NCBI RefSeq assembly: GCF_008042035.1
Contig: NZ_RDBL01000006.1
Location: forward strand, 135,191-199,190
DNA: 64,000 nucleotides
Origin: Streptomyces sp. col6
GTDB lineage: Bacteria; Actinomycetota; Actinomycetes; Streptomycetales; Streptomycetaceae
Direction of reading: 5' to 3'
Both the position numbers and the translations under genes were made by a program. Positions 24,943 through 34,024 of this stretch are shown in pieces; position 1 is the first letter of the stretch, and each line of letters begins with the position of its first letter. The notes under the pieces are model-generated. The model saw only the letters and a list, made by a program, of their open reading frames with translations. It did no database searches and was not told the DNA's origin.

Positions 24943-26316
24943 CTAGGCAGCTCCGTCCGGGGCGGAACCGGTCGCGAGCCGGTCGCCGATGGCTCGCAGA
25001 CCCGAGAGGTCATGGACATCTCCGGGCAGCGCGGCCACGGCGGTGACGGCCACCTCGGGGTGCAGTGCGGTGAAGCGGTCGCGTGTGTCCTGTTCGCGCG
25101 CGACCATCTGCATCCGCTCGGCATGCAGTCGGAGCAGACCAGCGGTCAGTTCTTCGGTGGTGACGGCTGTCGTGTTGTCGGGCTGAGGCTCTTGGTCCGC
25201 ATCTGCTCCGGGAACGGCGGAGCCGGCGGTGTCCGGGTCGGGTGCGTGCCCGGCCGCGGGGGAGTCGGCGGGCCCACGAAGTCCAGCCTTCCCGGCCGCC
25301 TGATCCACAATGCCGGCGGTTTCAAGATTTTCTGCTTCGAGGCTTTCCGCGGCGGCCAGCGCCTGCTCGGCGGAGAGCCGGGCGGCATCACTGTCGTGGA
25401 CCCGGTTGAGCACCAGCCCCGCCAGCGGCATGTCCTCCGCGGCCAGACGTTCCACGAAGTACGCGGCTTCGCGCAGCGCGTCCCGCTCCGGCGTCGCGAC
25501 GACGAGAAACGCGGTGCCTGGCGCCTGAAGCAGTTTGTACGTGGCATCGGCCCGGGTACGGAACCCGCCGAACATGGTGTCCATCGCGGCGACGAAGGTC
25601 TGTACGTCCCGCAGGAACTGACCGCCGAGCAGCTTGCCCAGCGTCCCGGTCATCATCGACATGCCCACGTTGAGGAACTTCATCCCCGCGCGGCCGCCCA
25701 TCTTCGCGGGGGCCATCAGCAGTTTGATGAATTTCCCGTCCAGGAACGAGCCCAAACGCTTCGGGGCGTCCAGGAAGTCCAGCGCGGACCGCGACGGAGG
25801 GGTGTCGACGACGATCAGGTCCCACTCGTCACGCGCCCGGAGCTGGCCGAGCTTCTCCATCGCCATGTACTCCTGCGTGCCCGCGAAGCCGGCCGACAGG
25901 GACTGGTAGAAGGGGTTCTCCAGGATCGCGCGGGCCCGCTCGCCGTCCGCGTGCGCCTCGACGATCTCGTCGAAGGTCCGCTTCATGTCGAGCATCATGG
26001 CGTGCAGCTCACCGGCGCCCTCGATGCCCTTCACCCTGCGCGGGACGTTGTCCAGCGAGTCGATGCCCATGGACTGGGCGAGCCTGCGGGCCGGGTCGAT
26101 GGTGAGGACGACGACCTTGCGGCCGCGCTCGGCAGCCCGCACCCCGAGCGCCGCGGCGGTCGTCGTCTTGCCGACGCCACCGGAACCGCAGCAGACGACG
26201 ATCCGGATGTCCGGGTCGTCGATCAGTGCGTCCGTGTCCAGAGCCGGTACGAGAGCTTCCGCGCCGCCTTCCGTACGTGCGCCGCCGTCCGCCCCCGCCT
26301 TCGTGCCCGCTGTCAT
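24943..26316 (-). CDS. ArsA/Get3-like ATPase, second of a pair
   Basis: 457-residue soluble P-loop ATPase. After a 35-residue acidic lead, Walker A is CCGSGGVGKTTTAA (deviant type), then TIDPARRLAQSMG (switch), VVDTPPSRSALDFLDAP (Walker B/switch II), and a long Ala-rich C-terminal region with a Pro-rich insertion (about 345-375). It corresponds to the mycobacterial Rv3680 type, which works as a heteromeric Get3-like complex with Rv3679. The arsenite-export cysteines of ArsA are missing, so arsenic transport is unlikely. The start ATG overlaps the stop of the partner gene by four bases. Confidence 0.92.
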   Translation of the reverse strand: MTAGTKAGADGGARTEGGAEALVPALDTDALIDDPDIRIVVCCGSGGVGKTTTAAALGVRAAERGRKVVVLTIDPARRLAQSMGIDSLDNVPRRVKGIEGAGELHAMMLDMKRTFDEIVEAHADGERARAILENPFYQSLSAGFAGTQEYMAMEKLGQLRARDEWDLIVVDTPPSRSALDFLDAPKRLGSFLDGKFIKLLMAPAKMGGRAGMKFLNVGMSMMTGTLGKLLGGQFLRDVQTFVAAMDTMFGGFRTRADATYKLLQAPGTAFLVVATPERDALREAAYFVERLAAEDMPLAGLVLNRVHDSDAARLSAEQALAAAESLEAENLETAGIVDQAAGKAGLRGPADSPAAGHAPDPDTAGSAVPGADADQEPQPDNTTAVTTEELTAGLLRLHAERMQMVAREQDTRDRFTALHPEVAVTAVAALPGDVHDLSGLRAIGDRLATGSAPDGAA

Positions 26317-27302
26317 GAACCCGCCCCTCGTCCGGACTCCCCTTGGCCCACACCCTGTTCGCGGAGCGCGGCCGCCAGGTCGTCGAGCCCGCCCCGGTCC
26401 ACCCCCTCGCCGAGCAGCGGAAGCTCGTACCCCGGCAGGCCGAGGCCGGCCAGTACGGCGCGCTGTTCGCGCTCCAGGGCAACCCGCTGAGTGTGCTCGG
26501 CGGCCTGCTCGACCAGGGGGCGTACGAGCCCCGCCGAGCCGGTCACACCCGCCCTCGTCAGCGTCTTGGCGATCTCCTTGCGCCGGCCGCCCGCTGCGGC
26601 GCGCAACGATTCCCCGTCCAGCAGCTGCGGGCGCACCATGTTCACGATGACCCGGCCCACCGGCAGTTCAGCGGCCCGCAGCTCTGCGATGCCGTCCGCG
26701 GTCTCCTGGACCGGCATCTCCTCCAGCAGGCTCACCAGGTGCACGGCCGTTTCGGGGGACTTCAGCACCCGCATCACGGCCTGCGCCTGATTGTGTATCG
26801 GGCCGATCCGGGCGAGCCCCGCCACCTCGTCGTTCACGTTGAGGAAGCGCGTGATGCGGCCGGTCGGCGGGGCGTCCATGATCACATGGTCGTAGACGAA
26901 CCGGTTCTGCCGGTCCTTGCGGCGGACGGCCTCGCACGCCTTGCCCGTCAGCAGGACGTCTCGCACGCCGGGCGCGATCGTGGTGGCGAAGTCGATCGCA
27001 CCGAGCTTCTTGAGCGCCCGGCCCGCGCTGCCGAGCTTGTAGAACATCTGGAGGTAGTCGAGAAGCGCCAGCTCCGCGTCGATGGCGAGCGCGAAGACCT
27101 CGCCGCCGCCCGGGGCGACGGCGATCCTGCGCTCCTCGTAGGGGAGGGAATCCGCCTCGAAGAGCTGGGCGATGCCCTGTCTGCCCTCGACCTCGACGAG
27201 GAGGGTGCGCCTGCCCTCGGTCGCGAGGGCGAGCGCGAGGGCGGCGGCGACCGTGGTCTTACCGGTACCGCCCTTGCCGCTGACGACCTGGAACCTGCTC
27301 AC
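26313..27302 (-). CDS. ArsA/Get3-like ATPase, first of a pair
   Basis: 329 residues. Deviant Walker A SGKGGTGKTTVAAALALALA lies at the extreme N-terminus (about 8-27), followed by LVEVEGRQGIAQLF and the Walker-B-like VIMDAPPTGRITRFLNV. It is the promoter-proximal member of the pair and is translationally coupled to the next gene. Its mycobacterial counterpart is Rv3679. Members are implicated in handling envelope or stress functions, but the cargo is unknown. Divergent from the DUF4177 gene, 82 bp away. Confidence 0.92.
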   Translation of the reverse strand: MSRFQVVSGKGGTGKTTVAAALALALATEGRRTLLVEVEGRQGIAQLFEADSLPYEERRIAVAPGGGEVFALAIDAELALLDYLQMFYKLGSAGRALKKLGAIDFATTIAPGVRDVLLTGKACEAVRRKDRQNRFVYDHVIMDAPPTGRITRFLNVNDEVAGLARIGPIHNQAQAVMRVLKSPETAVHLVSLLEEMPVQETADGIAELRAAELPVGRVIVNMVRPQLLDGESLRAAAGGRRKEIAKTLTRAGVTGSAGLVRPLVEQAAEHTQRVALEREQRAVLAGLGLPGYELPLLGEGVDRGGLDDLAAALREQGVGQGESGRGAGS

Positions 27303-27384
27303 GTATTCGAGCCTAACCAGTCACACCGCAGGCTACGCACGAGGCTGCGCGTGGCCCGGATTGCGCAGGCATTACAGTCGGGCC

Positions 27385-27543
27385 ATGACCAAGTGGGAAT
27401 ACGCGACCGTGCCCCTTCTCGTGCACGCGACCAAGCAGATTCTGGACACCTGGGGCGAGGACGGCTGGGAGCTGGTCCAGGTCGTTCCCGGCCCGAACAA
27501 CCCCGAGCAGCTCGTGGCGTACCTGAAGCGGGAGAAGCAGTAG
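27385..27543 (+). CDS. Small DUF4177 protein
   Basis: 52-residue protein MTKWEYATVPLLVHATKQIL and onward, with the family core of a beta strand (WEYATVPL), a helix and WGEDGWELVQVV. The ATG at 27385 is in the frame that ends one base into the GTG of the ridA gene, so the two are coupled. Small free-standing DUF4177 proteins have no established role. Confidence 0.85.
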   Translation: MTKWEYATVPLLVHATKQILDTWGEDGWELVQVVPGPNNPEQLVAYLKREKQ

Positions 27544-28013
27544 TGGCGGGCACCGTCGAGGCGAAGCTCGCCGAGCTCGGCCTGCCGCTGCCCGCCGTCG
27601 TACCGCCGCTGGCGTCGTACCAGCCGGCCGTGCAGTCCGGGGTGTACGTGTACACGTCCGGCCAGCTGCCGATGGTGGACGGCAAGCTCGCCGTGACGGG
27701 CAAGGTAGGCGCCGAGGTCACGCCCGACGAGGCCAAGGAGCTGGCCAGGACCTGCGCCCTGAACGCCCTCGCCGCCGTGAAGTCGGTCGCGGGCGACCTG
27801 GACCGGATCGCCCGGGTCGTCAAGGTCGTCGGCTTCGTCGCCTCGGCCACCGACTTCACCGGCCAGCCCGCCGTGATCAACGGAGCGAGCGAGCTGCTGG
27901 GCGAGGTCCTCGGGGACAAGGGCGTCCACGCCCGCAGCGCCGTGGGCGTCGCCGTGCTGCCGCTGGACGCGCCGGTCGAGGTCGAGATCCAGGTCGAGCT
28001 GACCGGAGCCTGA
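27543..28013 (+). CDS. RidA-family protein
   Basis: 156-residue protein of the YjgF/YER057c/UK114 (RidA) superfamily. Conserved strands include GVYVYTSGQLPMVDGKLAVTGKVG and VVKVVGFVASATDF, and the C-terminal VHARSAVGVAVLPLDAPVEVEI with the Arg that contacts the substrate carboxylate. RidA proteins hydrolyse reactive enamine/imine intermediates. This longer subgroup is the one next to Get3-like genes in actinomycetes (Rv3678c type). The GTG at 27543 overlaps the preceding stop. Confidence 0.92.
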   Translation: MAGTVEAKLAELGLPLPAVVPPLASYQPAVQSGVYVYTSGQLPMVDGKLAVTGKVGAEVTPDEAKELARTCALNALAAVKSVAGDLDRIARVVKVVGFVASATDFTGQPAVINGASELLGEVLGDKGVHARSAVGVAVLPLDAPVEVEIQVELTGA

Positions 28014-28031
28014 GCCCCGTCCGTATCCGCC

Positions 28032-28070
28032 CGTGGTCCCGCCAGGTCGTCACGACCGGGCGGGACCACG
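28032..28070 (+). terminator. Terminator after ridA
   Basis: 12-bp perfect arms (28032-28043 and 28059-28070) with an inner pairing ggtcgt/acgacc, 18 bp after the ridA stop. Confidence 0.75.
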
Positions 28071-28138
28071 TGTGTACGGGGCATGTACGGGTCAGGGGAC
28101 CCCTCGAACATCGTCGCGGTTCCGGATAGCCTCCGGCC

Positions 28139-29068
28139 ATGTCCAATGGTCAGTGGTACCCCCCGGAATGGCCCGGCCGGATCAGGGCCCTCGCGGCAGG
28201 CGAGCTGACTGCCGTCGTGCCCCGGCGGGCCGCCACCGTGATGCTGCTCCGGGACGACGCCACCGGCACCGGGGGCGCGCCCGCCGTCCACATGCTGCGC
28301 CGGCGCACATCGATGGCCTTCGCCGGGGGGGCGTACGCCTATCCGGGTGGCGGTGTCGATCCGCGCGACGACGATCGGCTCGTCGGGTGGGCCGGGCCCT
28401 CGCTGGAGACCTGGGCACACCGGCTGGGCGTCGGCACGCCGGCCGAGGCCCAGGCGATCGTCTGCGCGGCGGTCCGCGAGACGTACGAGGAGGCCGGGGT
28501 CCTGCTCGCGGGCCCGACGCCGGACACCGTCGTCACCGACGCCACGGGCGACGACTGGGAGGCCGACCGCGAGGCACTGGTGGCACGGGACCTGTCGTTC
28601 GCCGCGTTCCTGGAGCGGCGCGGGCTGGTGCTGCGCTCGGACCTGCTCGGCGCCTGGGCGCGCTGGATCACCCCCGAGTTCGAACCGCGTCGCTACGACA
28701 CATGGTTCTTCGCCGCCGCGCTGCCCACGGGCCAGCGCACCCGCAACGCCTCGACGGAGGCCGACCGCACGGTGTGGATCACCCCGGGCGACGCGGCCGA
28801 CGGATACGACCGGGGCGAACTGCTGATGATGCCGCCGACCGTGGCGACGCTGCGGACACTCCGGCCGTACGCCACCGCGGCGCGGGTGCTGGAGGCGGCC
28901 TCGGACCAGGACCTGACCCCCGTACTCGCACAGGCCCGTCTGGACGGTGACGAGCTGGTGCTGAGCTGGCCGGGGCACGAGGAGTTCACCCAACACATTT
29001 CCACGGCCGGCACGGACGAAACGCACGGCGGGGAGAAAAAGGACGACACGGAAGGCGGTGCGGCATGA
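28139..29068 (+). CDS. Nudix hydrolase (NUDT19-like)
   Basis: 309 residues. The Nudix box is recognisable as AAVRETYEEAGVLL with the flanking Gly in GVGTPAEAQ, and the preceding strand AFAGGAYAYPGGGVDP provides the usual FPGG-like loop. The long insertion between loop and box is typical of the NUDT19/RP2 type, which hydrolyses CoA derivatives. Substrate is not certain. The ATG at 28139 is used; the end overlaps the MBL-hydrolase start by four bases. Confidence 0.9.
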   Translation: MSNGQWYPPEWPGRIRALAAGELTAVVPRRAATVMLLRDDATGTGGAPAVHMLRRRTSMAFAGGAYAYPGGGVDPRDDDRLVGWAGPSLETWAHRLGVGTPAEAQAIVCAAVRETYEEAGVLLAGPTPDTVVTDATGDDWEADREALVARDLSFAAFLERRGLVLRSDLLGAWARWITPEFEPRRYDTWFFAAALPTGQRTRNASTEADRTVWITPGDAADGYDRGELLMMPPTVATLRTLRPYATAARVLEAASDQDLTPVLAQARLDGDELVLSWPGHEEFTQHISTAGTDETHGGEKKDDTEGGAA

Positions 29069-29895
29069 GTGACGCCGCGGCACTGCCCGGCCAGCCGCGC
29101 GGCGGTGTGCTGTCCGGTCCCGCCACCACCCGTACGGTCAACGTCCTGGCGCCCAACCCCTCGGCGATGACGCTCGACGGGACCAATACGTGGATCGTCG
29201 CCGAGCCCGACTCGGACCTGGCGGTGGTCATCGACCCGGGCCCGCTGGACGGCGCCCATCTGCGGGCTGTCATCGACACCGCCGAGCGGGCGGGCCGCCG
29301 GATCGCGCTGACACTTCTCACCCACGGCCACCCCGACCATGCGGAGGGCGCGGCGCGGTTCGCCGAGCTGACCCGTTCCAAGGTGCGGGCGCTCGACCCG
29401 GAGATGCGGCTCGGCGACGAGGGCCTGGGCACGGGTGACGTGATCACGACCGGCGGCCTGGAGATGTACGTGGTGCCGACACCGGGCCACACGGCGGACT
29501 CGCTGTCGTTCCACCTGCCGGCCGACCGGGCGGTGCTGACCGGGGACACGATCCTCGGACGCGGGACGACGATGGTGGCGCATCCGGACGGGCGGCTGGG
29601 GGACTACCTCGACTCGCTGCGGCGGCTGCGCTCGCTGACGGTCGACGACGGGGTCCACACGGTGCTGCCCGGACATGGCCCGGTGCTGGAGGACGCGCAG
29701 GGCGCGGTCGACTTCTACCTCGCCCACCGCGCGCACCGGCTGGCCCAGGTGGAGACGGCGGTGGAGTCGGGCTACCGGACCTCGGCCGAGGTGGTGGCCC
29801 ATGTCTACGCGGACGTGGACCGTTCGCTGTGGCCGGCGGCGGAGCTGTCGGTGCGGGCGCAGCTGGAGTACCTGGTCGAGCACGGGCTGATCTGA
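29065..29895 (+). CDS. Metallo-beta-lactamase-fold hydrolase (LACTB2-like)
   Basis: 276 residues. The metal site motif LLTHGHPDHAEGA (HxHxDH, about 91-103) and the later His/Asp positions in PTPGHTADS and LTGDTILG are complete. A C-terminal winged-helix-like domain (RTSAEVVAHVYAD...LEYLVEHGLI) is typical of the LACTB2/ribonuclease-like branch. Translationally coupled to the upstream Nudix gene. Enzymatic substrate unknown; RNA is possible by family. Confidence 0.92.
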   Translation: MSDAAALPGQPRGGVLSGPATTRTVNVLAPNPSAMTLDGTNTWIVAEPDSDLAVVIDPGPLDGAHLRAVIDTAERAGRRIALTLLTHGHPDHAEGAARFAELTRSKVRALDPEMRLGDEGLGTGDVITTGGLEMYVVPTPGHTADSLSFHLPADRAVLTGDTILGRGTTMVAHPDGRLGDYLDSLRRLRSLTVDDGVHTVLPGHGPVLEDAQGAVDFYLAHRAHRLAQVETAVESGYRTSAEVVAHVYADVDRSLWPAAELSVRAQLEYLVEHGLI

Positions 29896-29897
29896 CG

Positions 29898-29949
29898 ACG
29901 CATGGGTGAGGGGCTCTGCCGGTACCGGCAGAGCCCCTCACCCATGCGT
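29898..29949. terminator. Perfect 52-bp palindrome terminating the MBL and crp transcripts
   Basis: 26-bp arms (29898-29923 and 29924-29949) centred on ggtacc, between the convergent MBL-hydrolase and crp genes. Confidence 0.9.
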
Positions 29950-29960
29950 ACGACGGCGGG

Positions 29961-30635
29961 TCAGCGCGAGCGCTTGGCCAGCCGCTCCACGTCCAGGAGG
30001 ATCACCGCGCGGGCCTCCAGCCGCAGCCAGCCCCGGCCGGCGAAGTCGGCGAGCGCCTTGTTGACCGTCTCGCGGGAGGCGCCGACCAGCTGGGCCAGCT
30101 CCTCCTGCGTCAGGTCGTGCACCACGTGGATGCCTTCCTCGGACTGGACGCCGAAGCGGCGCGACAGGTCCAGGAGGGCGCGGGCGACGCGGCCCGGCAC
30201 ATCGGAGAAGACCAGGTCCGACATCTGGTCGTTGGTCTTGCGCAGGCGCCGGGCGACGGCACGCAGGAGCGCCGTGGCCACCTCGGGGCGTGCGTTGAGC
30301 CAGGGCTGCAGGTCGCCGTGGCCGAGGCCGAGGAGCTTGACCTCGGTCAGCGCGGTGGCGGTGGCGGTGCGCGGGCCCGGGTCGAAGAGCGAGAGCTCGC
30401 CGATCAGCTCGCCGGGGCCGAGGACCGCCAGCATGTTCTCGCGGCCGTCGGGGGAGGTGCGGTGGAGCTTCACCTTGCCCTCGGTGACCACATAAAGGCG
30501 GTCGCCCGGGTCGCCCTCGTGGAACAGCGCGTCGCCGCGCGCGAGGGTCACCTCACTCATCGAGGCGCGGAGCTCCGCGGCCTGCTCGTCATCGAGCGCC
30601 GCGAAAAGCGGGGCGCGCCGCAGAACGTCGTCCAC
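29961..30635 (-). CDS. crp: Crp/Fnr-family regulator Crp
   Basis: 224 residues: an N-terminal cyclic-nucleotide-binding beta-roll with GDPGDRLYVVTEGKVKLHR and the cAMP-pocket motif GELIGELSLFDPGPRTATATA, then a dimerisation helix and a C-terminal winged helix DLTQEELAQLVGASRETVNKALADF. It matches S. coelicolor Crp (SCO3571, from memory), which binds cAMP and coordinates germination, development and antibiotic production. A site resembling GTG-N8-CAC lies upstream at 30699-30712. Convergent with the MBL gene and divergent from endonuclease III. Confidence 0.96.
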   Translation of the reverse strand: MDDVLRRAPLFAALDDEQAAELRASMSEVTLARGDALFHEGDPGDRLYVVTEGKVKLHRTSPDGRENMLAVLGPGELIGELSLFDPGPRTATATALTEVKLLGLGHGDLQPWLNARPEVATALLRAVARRLRKTNDQMSDLVFSDVPGRVARALLDLSRRFGVQSEEGIHVVHDLTQEELAQLVGASRETVNKALADFAGRGWLRLEARAVILLDVERLAKRSR

Positions 30636-30698
30636 GAGTTCTCTCCTTGTCGGCCTGTTCAGGGAACCGTGGTCCCCATCATGCCGGACGGTAAAACA

Positions 30699-30712
30699 GT
30701 GCGATCAATCAC
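30699..30712. promoter_or_regulatory. Candidate Crp-binding site upstream of crp
   Basis: GTGCGATCAATCAC has GTG and CAC half-sites eight bases apart, the spacing of the streptomycete Crp consensus (GTG-N6-G-N-CAC) with one mismatch. It sits 64 bp before the crp start and 108 bp before nth, so it could serve autoregulation. Confidence 0.45.
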
Positions 30713-30819
30713 AAACCAGTTTGACGCACGCGCGTGCCGAGGGGTACGGCAGGGGGCCGATTGGGGGCGGATCACCGGTGACCGGGGCGGATGTCAGTGG
30801 CGGGCTCTAGGCTGGCCGG

Positions 30820-31827
30820 GTGTCCAGAATGCCGGTGAGAGCGCAGGCCAAGGGGGCTGATGGGGTGTCGGAAGGCCGTGATTCCGCTGTGGGCGAACAG
30901 GGTGCGGGCAACCGGAAGAACCTGAAGAAAACGGCGGAGGGCGGGTCCGTGACGGCGAAGACCGGGACCGCCGGCTCCGGCTCGGCCAGGAGAGCGAAGC
31001 CGGACGGGGCCGAGGCTGCCGGCACCGCCACGGCCGGTGCGCCGAAGAAGAAGCCGGTGCGGCCCGAATCGCATCTGGCCATGGTCCGCCGCGCCCGCCG
31101 GATCAACCGCGAGCTCGCCGAGGTCTACCCGTACGCCCACCCGGAGCTGGACTTCCGGAATCCGTTCGAGCTGCTCGTCGCCACGGTCCTCTCCGCCCAG
31201 ACCACCGACCTGAGGGTCAACCAGACGACTCCCGCCCTCTTCGCCGCCTATCCCACCCCGGAGGACATGGCCGCGGCCGTCCCGGAGGACCTGGAGGAGC
31301 TGATTCGGCCGACCGGCTTCTTCCGGGCCAAGGCCAGGTCATTGCTGGGCCTGTCCGCCATACTCCGGGATGACTTCGGCGGCGAGGTGCCGGGGCGGCT
31401 CGCGGATCTCGTCAAGCTGCCGGGAGTCGGCCGCAAGACGGCCAACGTCGTCCTCGGCAACGCCTTCGGCGTCCCCGGACTCACCGTCGACACGCACTTC
31501 GGCCGACTGGTCCGGCGGTGGAAGTGGACCGAGCAGGAGGACCCGGAGAAGGTCGAGGCGGAGATCGCGGCGATCTTCCCCAAGAGCGAGTGGACCATGC
31601 TCTCGCACCGCATCATCTTCCACGGCCGGCGTGTCTGCCACGCCCGCAAGCCTGCCTGCGGCGCCTGTCCGATCGCCCCGCTGTGCCCTTCGTACGGTGA
31701 GGGCGAGACGGACCCGGAGAAGGCCCGCAAGCTGCTGAAGTACGAGATGGGCGGCCGGCCGGGCCAGCGGCTGAATCCGCCGCCGGACTACCCGGGAAGC
31801 CCCGCACCTCCCCTGGGCGCCGACTGA
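30820..31827 (+). CDS. nth: Endonuclease III (DNA glycosylase/AP lyase)
   Basis: 335 residues including an unusually long basic/Ala-rich N-terminal extension of about 75 residues before the conserved domain ([20 protein letters not shown]). The helix-hairpin-helix [14 protein letters not shown] contains catalytic Lys206, followed by Asp224 in [11 protein letters not shown]. The [4Fe-4S] loop is complete: [17 protein letters not shown]. It excises oxidised pyrimidines. The start at GTG 30820 is uncertain because later in-frame GTG/ATG codons could trim the extension. Divergent from crp, the same pairing as in mycobacteria. Confidence 0.95.
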   Translation: MSRMPVRAQAKGADGVSEGRDSAVGEQGAGNRKNLKKTAEGGSVTAKTGTAGSGSARRAKPDGAEAAGTATAGAPKKKPVRPESHLAMVRRARRINRELAEVYPYAHPELDFRNPFELLVATVLSAQTTDLRVNQTTPALFAAYPTPEDMAAAVPEDLEELIRPTGFFRAKARSLLGLSAILRDDFGGEVPGRLADLVKLPGVGRKTANVVLGNAFGVPGLTVDTHFGRLVRRWKWTEQEDPEKVEAEIAAIFPKSEWTMLSHRIIFHGRRVCHARKPACGACPIAPLCPSYGEGETDPEKARKLLKYEMGGRPGQRLNPPPDYPGSPAPPLGAD

Positions 31828-31889
31828 GGCGGACCGCTGCTGCGGAACGAATCGCGGGACGACAGGCGTTGTGAGACGGAGGGGTGCCT

Positions 31890-32705
31890 ATGAAGACGCA
31901 TGAACCCGGCACGGAACAGCAGGGCGAGGAGCGGTACAGCGGTACGGAACGCGGTGATGTGGGTGGGTCGGGCCGGCGCGGCGGCGCGCGTGACGGACGT
32001 ACGGACGTTGTGACCGCCGGTCCGGCCGACGACGGCGTCCCGGTCACCGTCTCGGCCGAAGGGCTGCCCGACTGGCTCGATCCGGTGGCGGGCGCCGCGC
32101 GGACCGTGCGGCCGCAGCAGCTCAGCCGCTTCCTGCCGCCCGAGAGCGGCGCGGGGCGCCAGTCCGCCGTGCTCGTGCTGTTCGGCGAGGGTGCGCGCGG
32201 ACCCGAACTGCTCCTGATGGAACGGGCCGGAAGCCTGCGTTCCCATCCGGGGCAGCCGTCCTTCCCCGGTGGCTCGCTCGACCCTGAGGACGGCGACCAG
32301 GCGACGACCGGGCCGCTGCGGGCGGCCCTGCGGGAGGCCGAGGAGGAGACCGGCCTCGACCCGCGCGGAGTGCAGATCTTCGGCGTGCTGCCCCGGCTCT
32401 ACATCCCCGTGAGCAGCTTCGTGGTGACGCCCGTGCTCGGCTGGTGGCGTACACCCAGTCCGGTCGGGGTCGTCGACCCCGCCGAGACGGCGCGGGTCTT
32501 CACGGTCCCCGTGGCGGATCTCACGGATCCGGCCAACCGGGCGACGGCCGTCCATCCCAGCGGCCACCGGGGCCCGGCATTTCTGGTCGAATCGGCACTC
32601 GTCTGGGGATTCACGGCCGGGGTGATCGACCGGATTCTGCACTTCGCGGGCTGGGAACGTCCGTGGGACAGAGCCAGGCAGGTGCCGCTCGACTGGCGCG
32701 CATGA
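31890..32705 (+). CDS. Nudix hydrolase, CoA pyrophosphatase type
   Basis: 271 residues. The sequence around RAGSLRSHPGQPSFPGGSLD is the UPF0035 motif that marks CoA-hydrolysing Nudix enzymes, and it is followed by the Nudix box LRAALREAEEETGLDP. The N-terminal 60 residues are variable. The ATG at 31890 lies 5 bp after GGAGGGG and is preferred over the GTG two codons earlier. It probably belongs with nth and the MarP protease gene in one transcription unit, as in M. tuberculosis (Rv3674c-Rv3671c order). Confidence 0.9.
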   Translation: MKTHEPGTEQQGEERYSGTERGDVGGSGRRGGARDGRTDVVTAGPADDGVPVTVSAEGLPDWLDPVAGAARTVRPQQLSRFLPPESGAGRQSAVLVLFGEGARGPELLLMERAGSLRSHPGQPSFPGGSLDPEDGDQATTGPLRAALREAEEETGLDPRGVQIFGVLPRLYIPVSSFVVTPVLGWWRTPSPVGVVDPAETARVFTVPVADLTDPANRATAVHPSGHRGPAFLVESALVWGFTAGVIDRILHFAGWERPWDRARQVPLDWRA

Positions 32706-32792
32706 CAGGCTGACTTCCGTGTTCCGCCGCTCCGGGCCCGCCCGGACACGGAGACGTACGGGCCCGGTGACGAATCTGCGAGGCTATAGACG

Positions 32793-33998
32793 GTGAACGT
32801 GCTGGACATCCTGCTGCTGGCCGGCGCCGTGTGGTTCGCGGTCATCGGCTACCGCCAGGGGTTCGTCGTCGGCATTCTGTCGGTGATCGGGTTCCTGGGC
32901 GGCGGTCTCGTCGCCGTCTATCTGCTGCCGGTCCTGTGGGACCAGATGACGGACGGTTCGGAGGTCTCCTCCACCGCGGCCGTCGTCGCGGTCGTCATCG
33001 TGATCGTCTGCGCGTCGATCGGCCAGGCCTTCACCACCCATCTGGGCAACAAGCTCCGCCGCCACATCACGTGGTCGCCCGCGCGTGCCCTGGACGCAAC
33101 CGGCGGCGCCCTGGTCAATGTGCTGGCCATGCTGCTGGTCGCCTGGCTGATCGGGTCCGCCCTGGCGGGCACCTCGCTGCCGACGCTGGGCAAGGAGGTC
33201 CGCAGCTCCTCGGTCCTGCTGGGCGTCTCCCGGGTGATGCCGTCACAGGCGTCCACCTGGTTCACGGACTTCTCGTCGGTCCTCGCGCAGAACGGCTTCC
33301 CGCAGGTCTTCAGCCCGTTCGCCAACGAACCGATCACCGAGGTCAGGGCCCCCGACCCGGCGCTGGTCGGCAGCCCCGTCGCCGCCCGCGCCAAGCAGTC
33401 CATCGTCAAGGTCGTGGGTACGGCCCCGAGCTGCGGCAAGGTCCTCGAAGGCACCGGGTTCGTGTTCTCCGACCGCCGGGTCATGACCAACGCCCACGTC
33501 GTCGGCGGCGTCGACGAGCCGACCGTCCAGATCGGGGGCCAGGGGCGCCTGTACGACGCGAAGGTCGTCCTCTACGACTGGCGGCGCGACATCGCCGTAC
33601 TCGACGTACCCGACCTCGACGTGAAGCCGCTGCGGTTCGCGGACACCGAGAGCGACGCGGAGACGGGCGACAGCGCCATCGTCGCGGGCTTCCCGGAGAA
33701 CGGCGCGTACGACGTACGCTCCGCGCGTGTCCGGGCCCGCATCGACGCCAACGGCCCCGACATCTACCACCGGGGTACGGTCCGCCGCGATGTGTACTCG
33801 CTCTACACCACGGTCCGCCAGGGCAACTCCGGCGGCCCGCTGCTGACCCCCGAGGGCAAGGTGTACGGAGTCGTGTTCGCGAAGTCGCTCGACGACCCGG
33901 ACACCGGCTACGCGCTGACGGCGGACGAGATCCGCGACGACATCACGCAGGGACGCACCGCCAGCCAGCAGGTCGACAGCCAGGGGTGCGCGCTCTAG
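32793..33998 (+). CDS. marP: MarP-family membrane serine protease
   Basis: 401 residues. Four N-terminal transmembrane helices form a CvpA-like domain (about 1-160, beginning MNVLDILLLAGAVWFAVIGY), followed by an extracytoplasmic trypsin-like domain with the complete triad: His235 (TNAHVV), Asp266 (RRDIAVL) and Ser346 (QGNSGGPLL). Two cysteines (SCGKV and the C-terminal QGCAL) could form the disulfide seen in MarP. In M. tuberculosis the orthologue protects against acid and processes the peptidoglycan hydrolase RipA. The start is GTG at 32793. Confidence 0.95.
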   Translation: MNVLDILLLAGAVWFAVIGYRQGFVVGILSVIGFLGGGLVAVYLLPVLWDQMTDGSEVSSTAAVVAVVIVIVCASIGQAFTTHLGNKLRRHITWSPARALDATGGALVNVLAMLLVAWLIGSALAGTSLPTLGKEVRSSSVLLGVSRVMPSQASTWFTDFSSVLAQNGFPQVFSPFANEPITEVRAPDPALVGSPVAARAKQSIVKVVGTAPSCGKVLEGTGFVFSDRRVMTNAHVVGGVDEPTVQIGGQGRLYDAKVVLYDWRRDIAVLDVPDLDVKPLRFADTESDAETGDSAIVAGFPENGAYDVRSARVRARIDANGPDIYHRGTVRRDVYSLYTTVRQGNSGGPLLTPEGKVYGVVFAKSLDDPDTGYALTADEIRDDITQGRTASQQVDSQGCAL

Positions 33999-34024
33999 AG
34001 GTACACGGGCGGGCCCGGGGTGCG

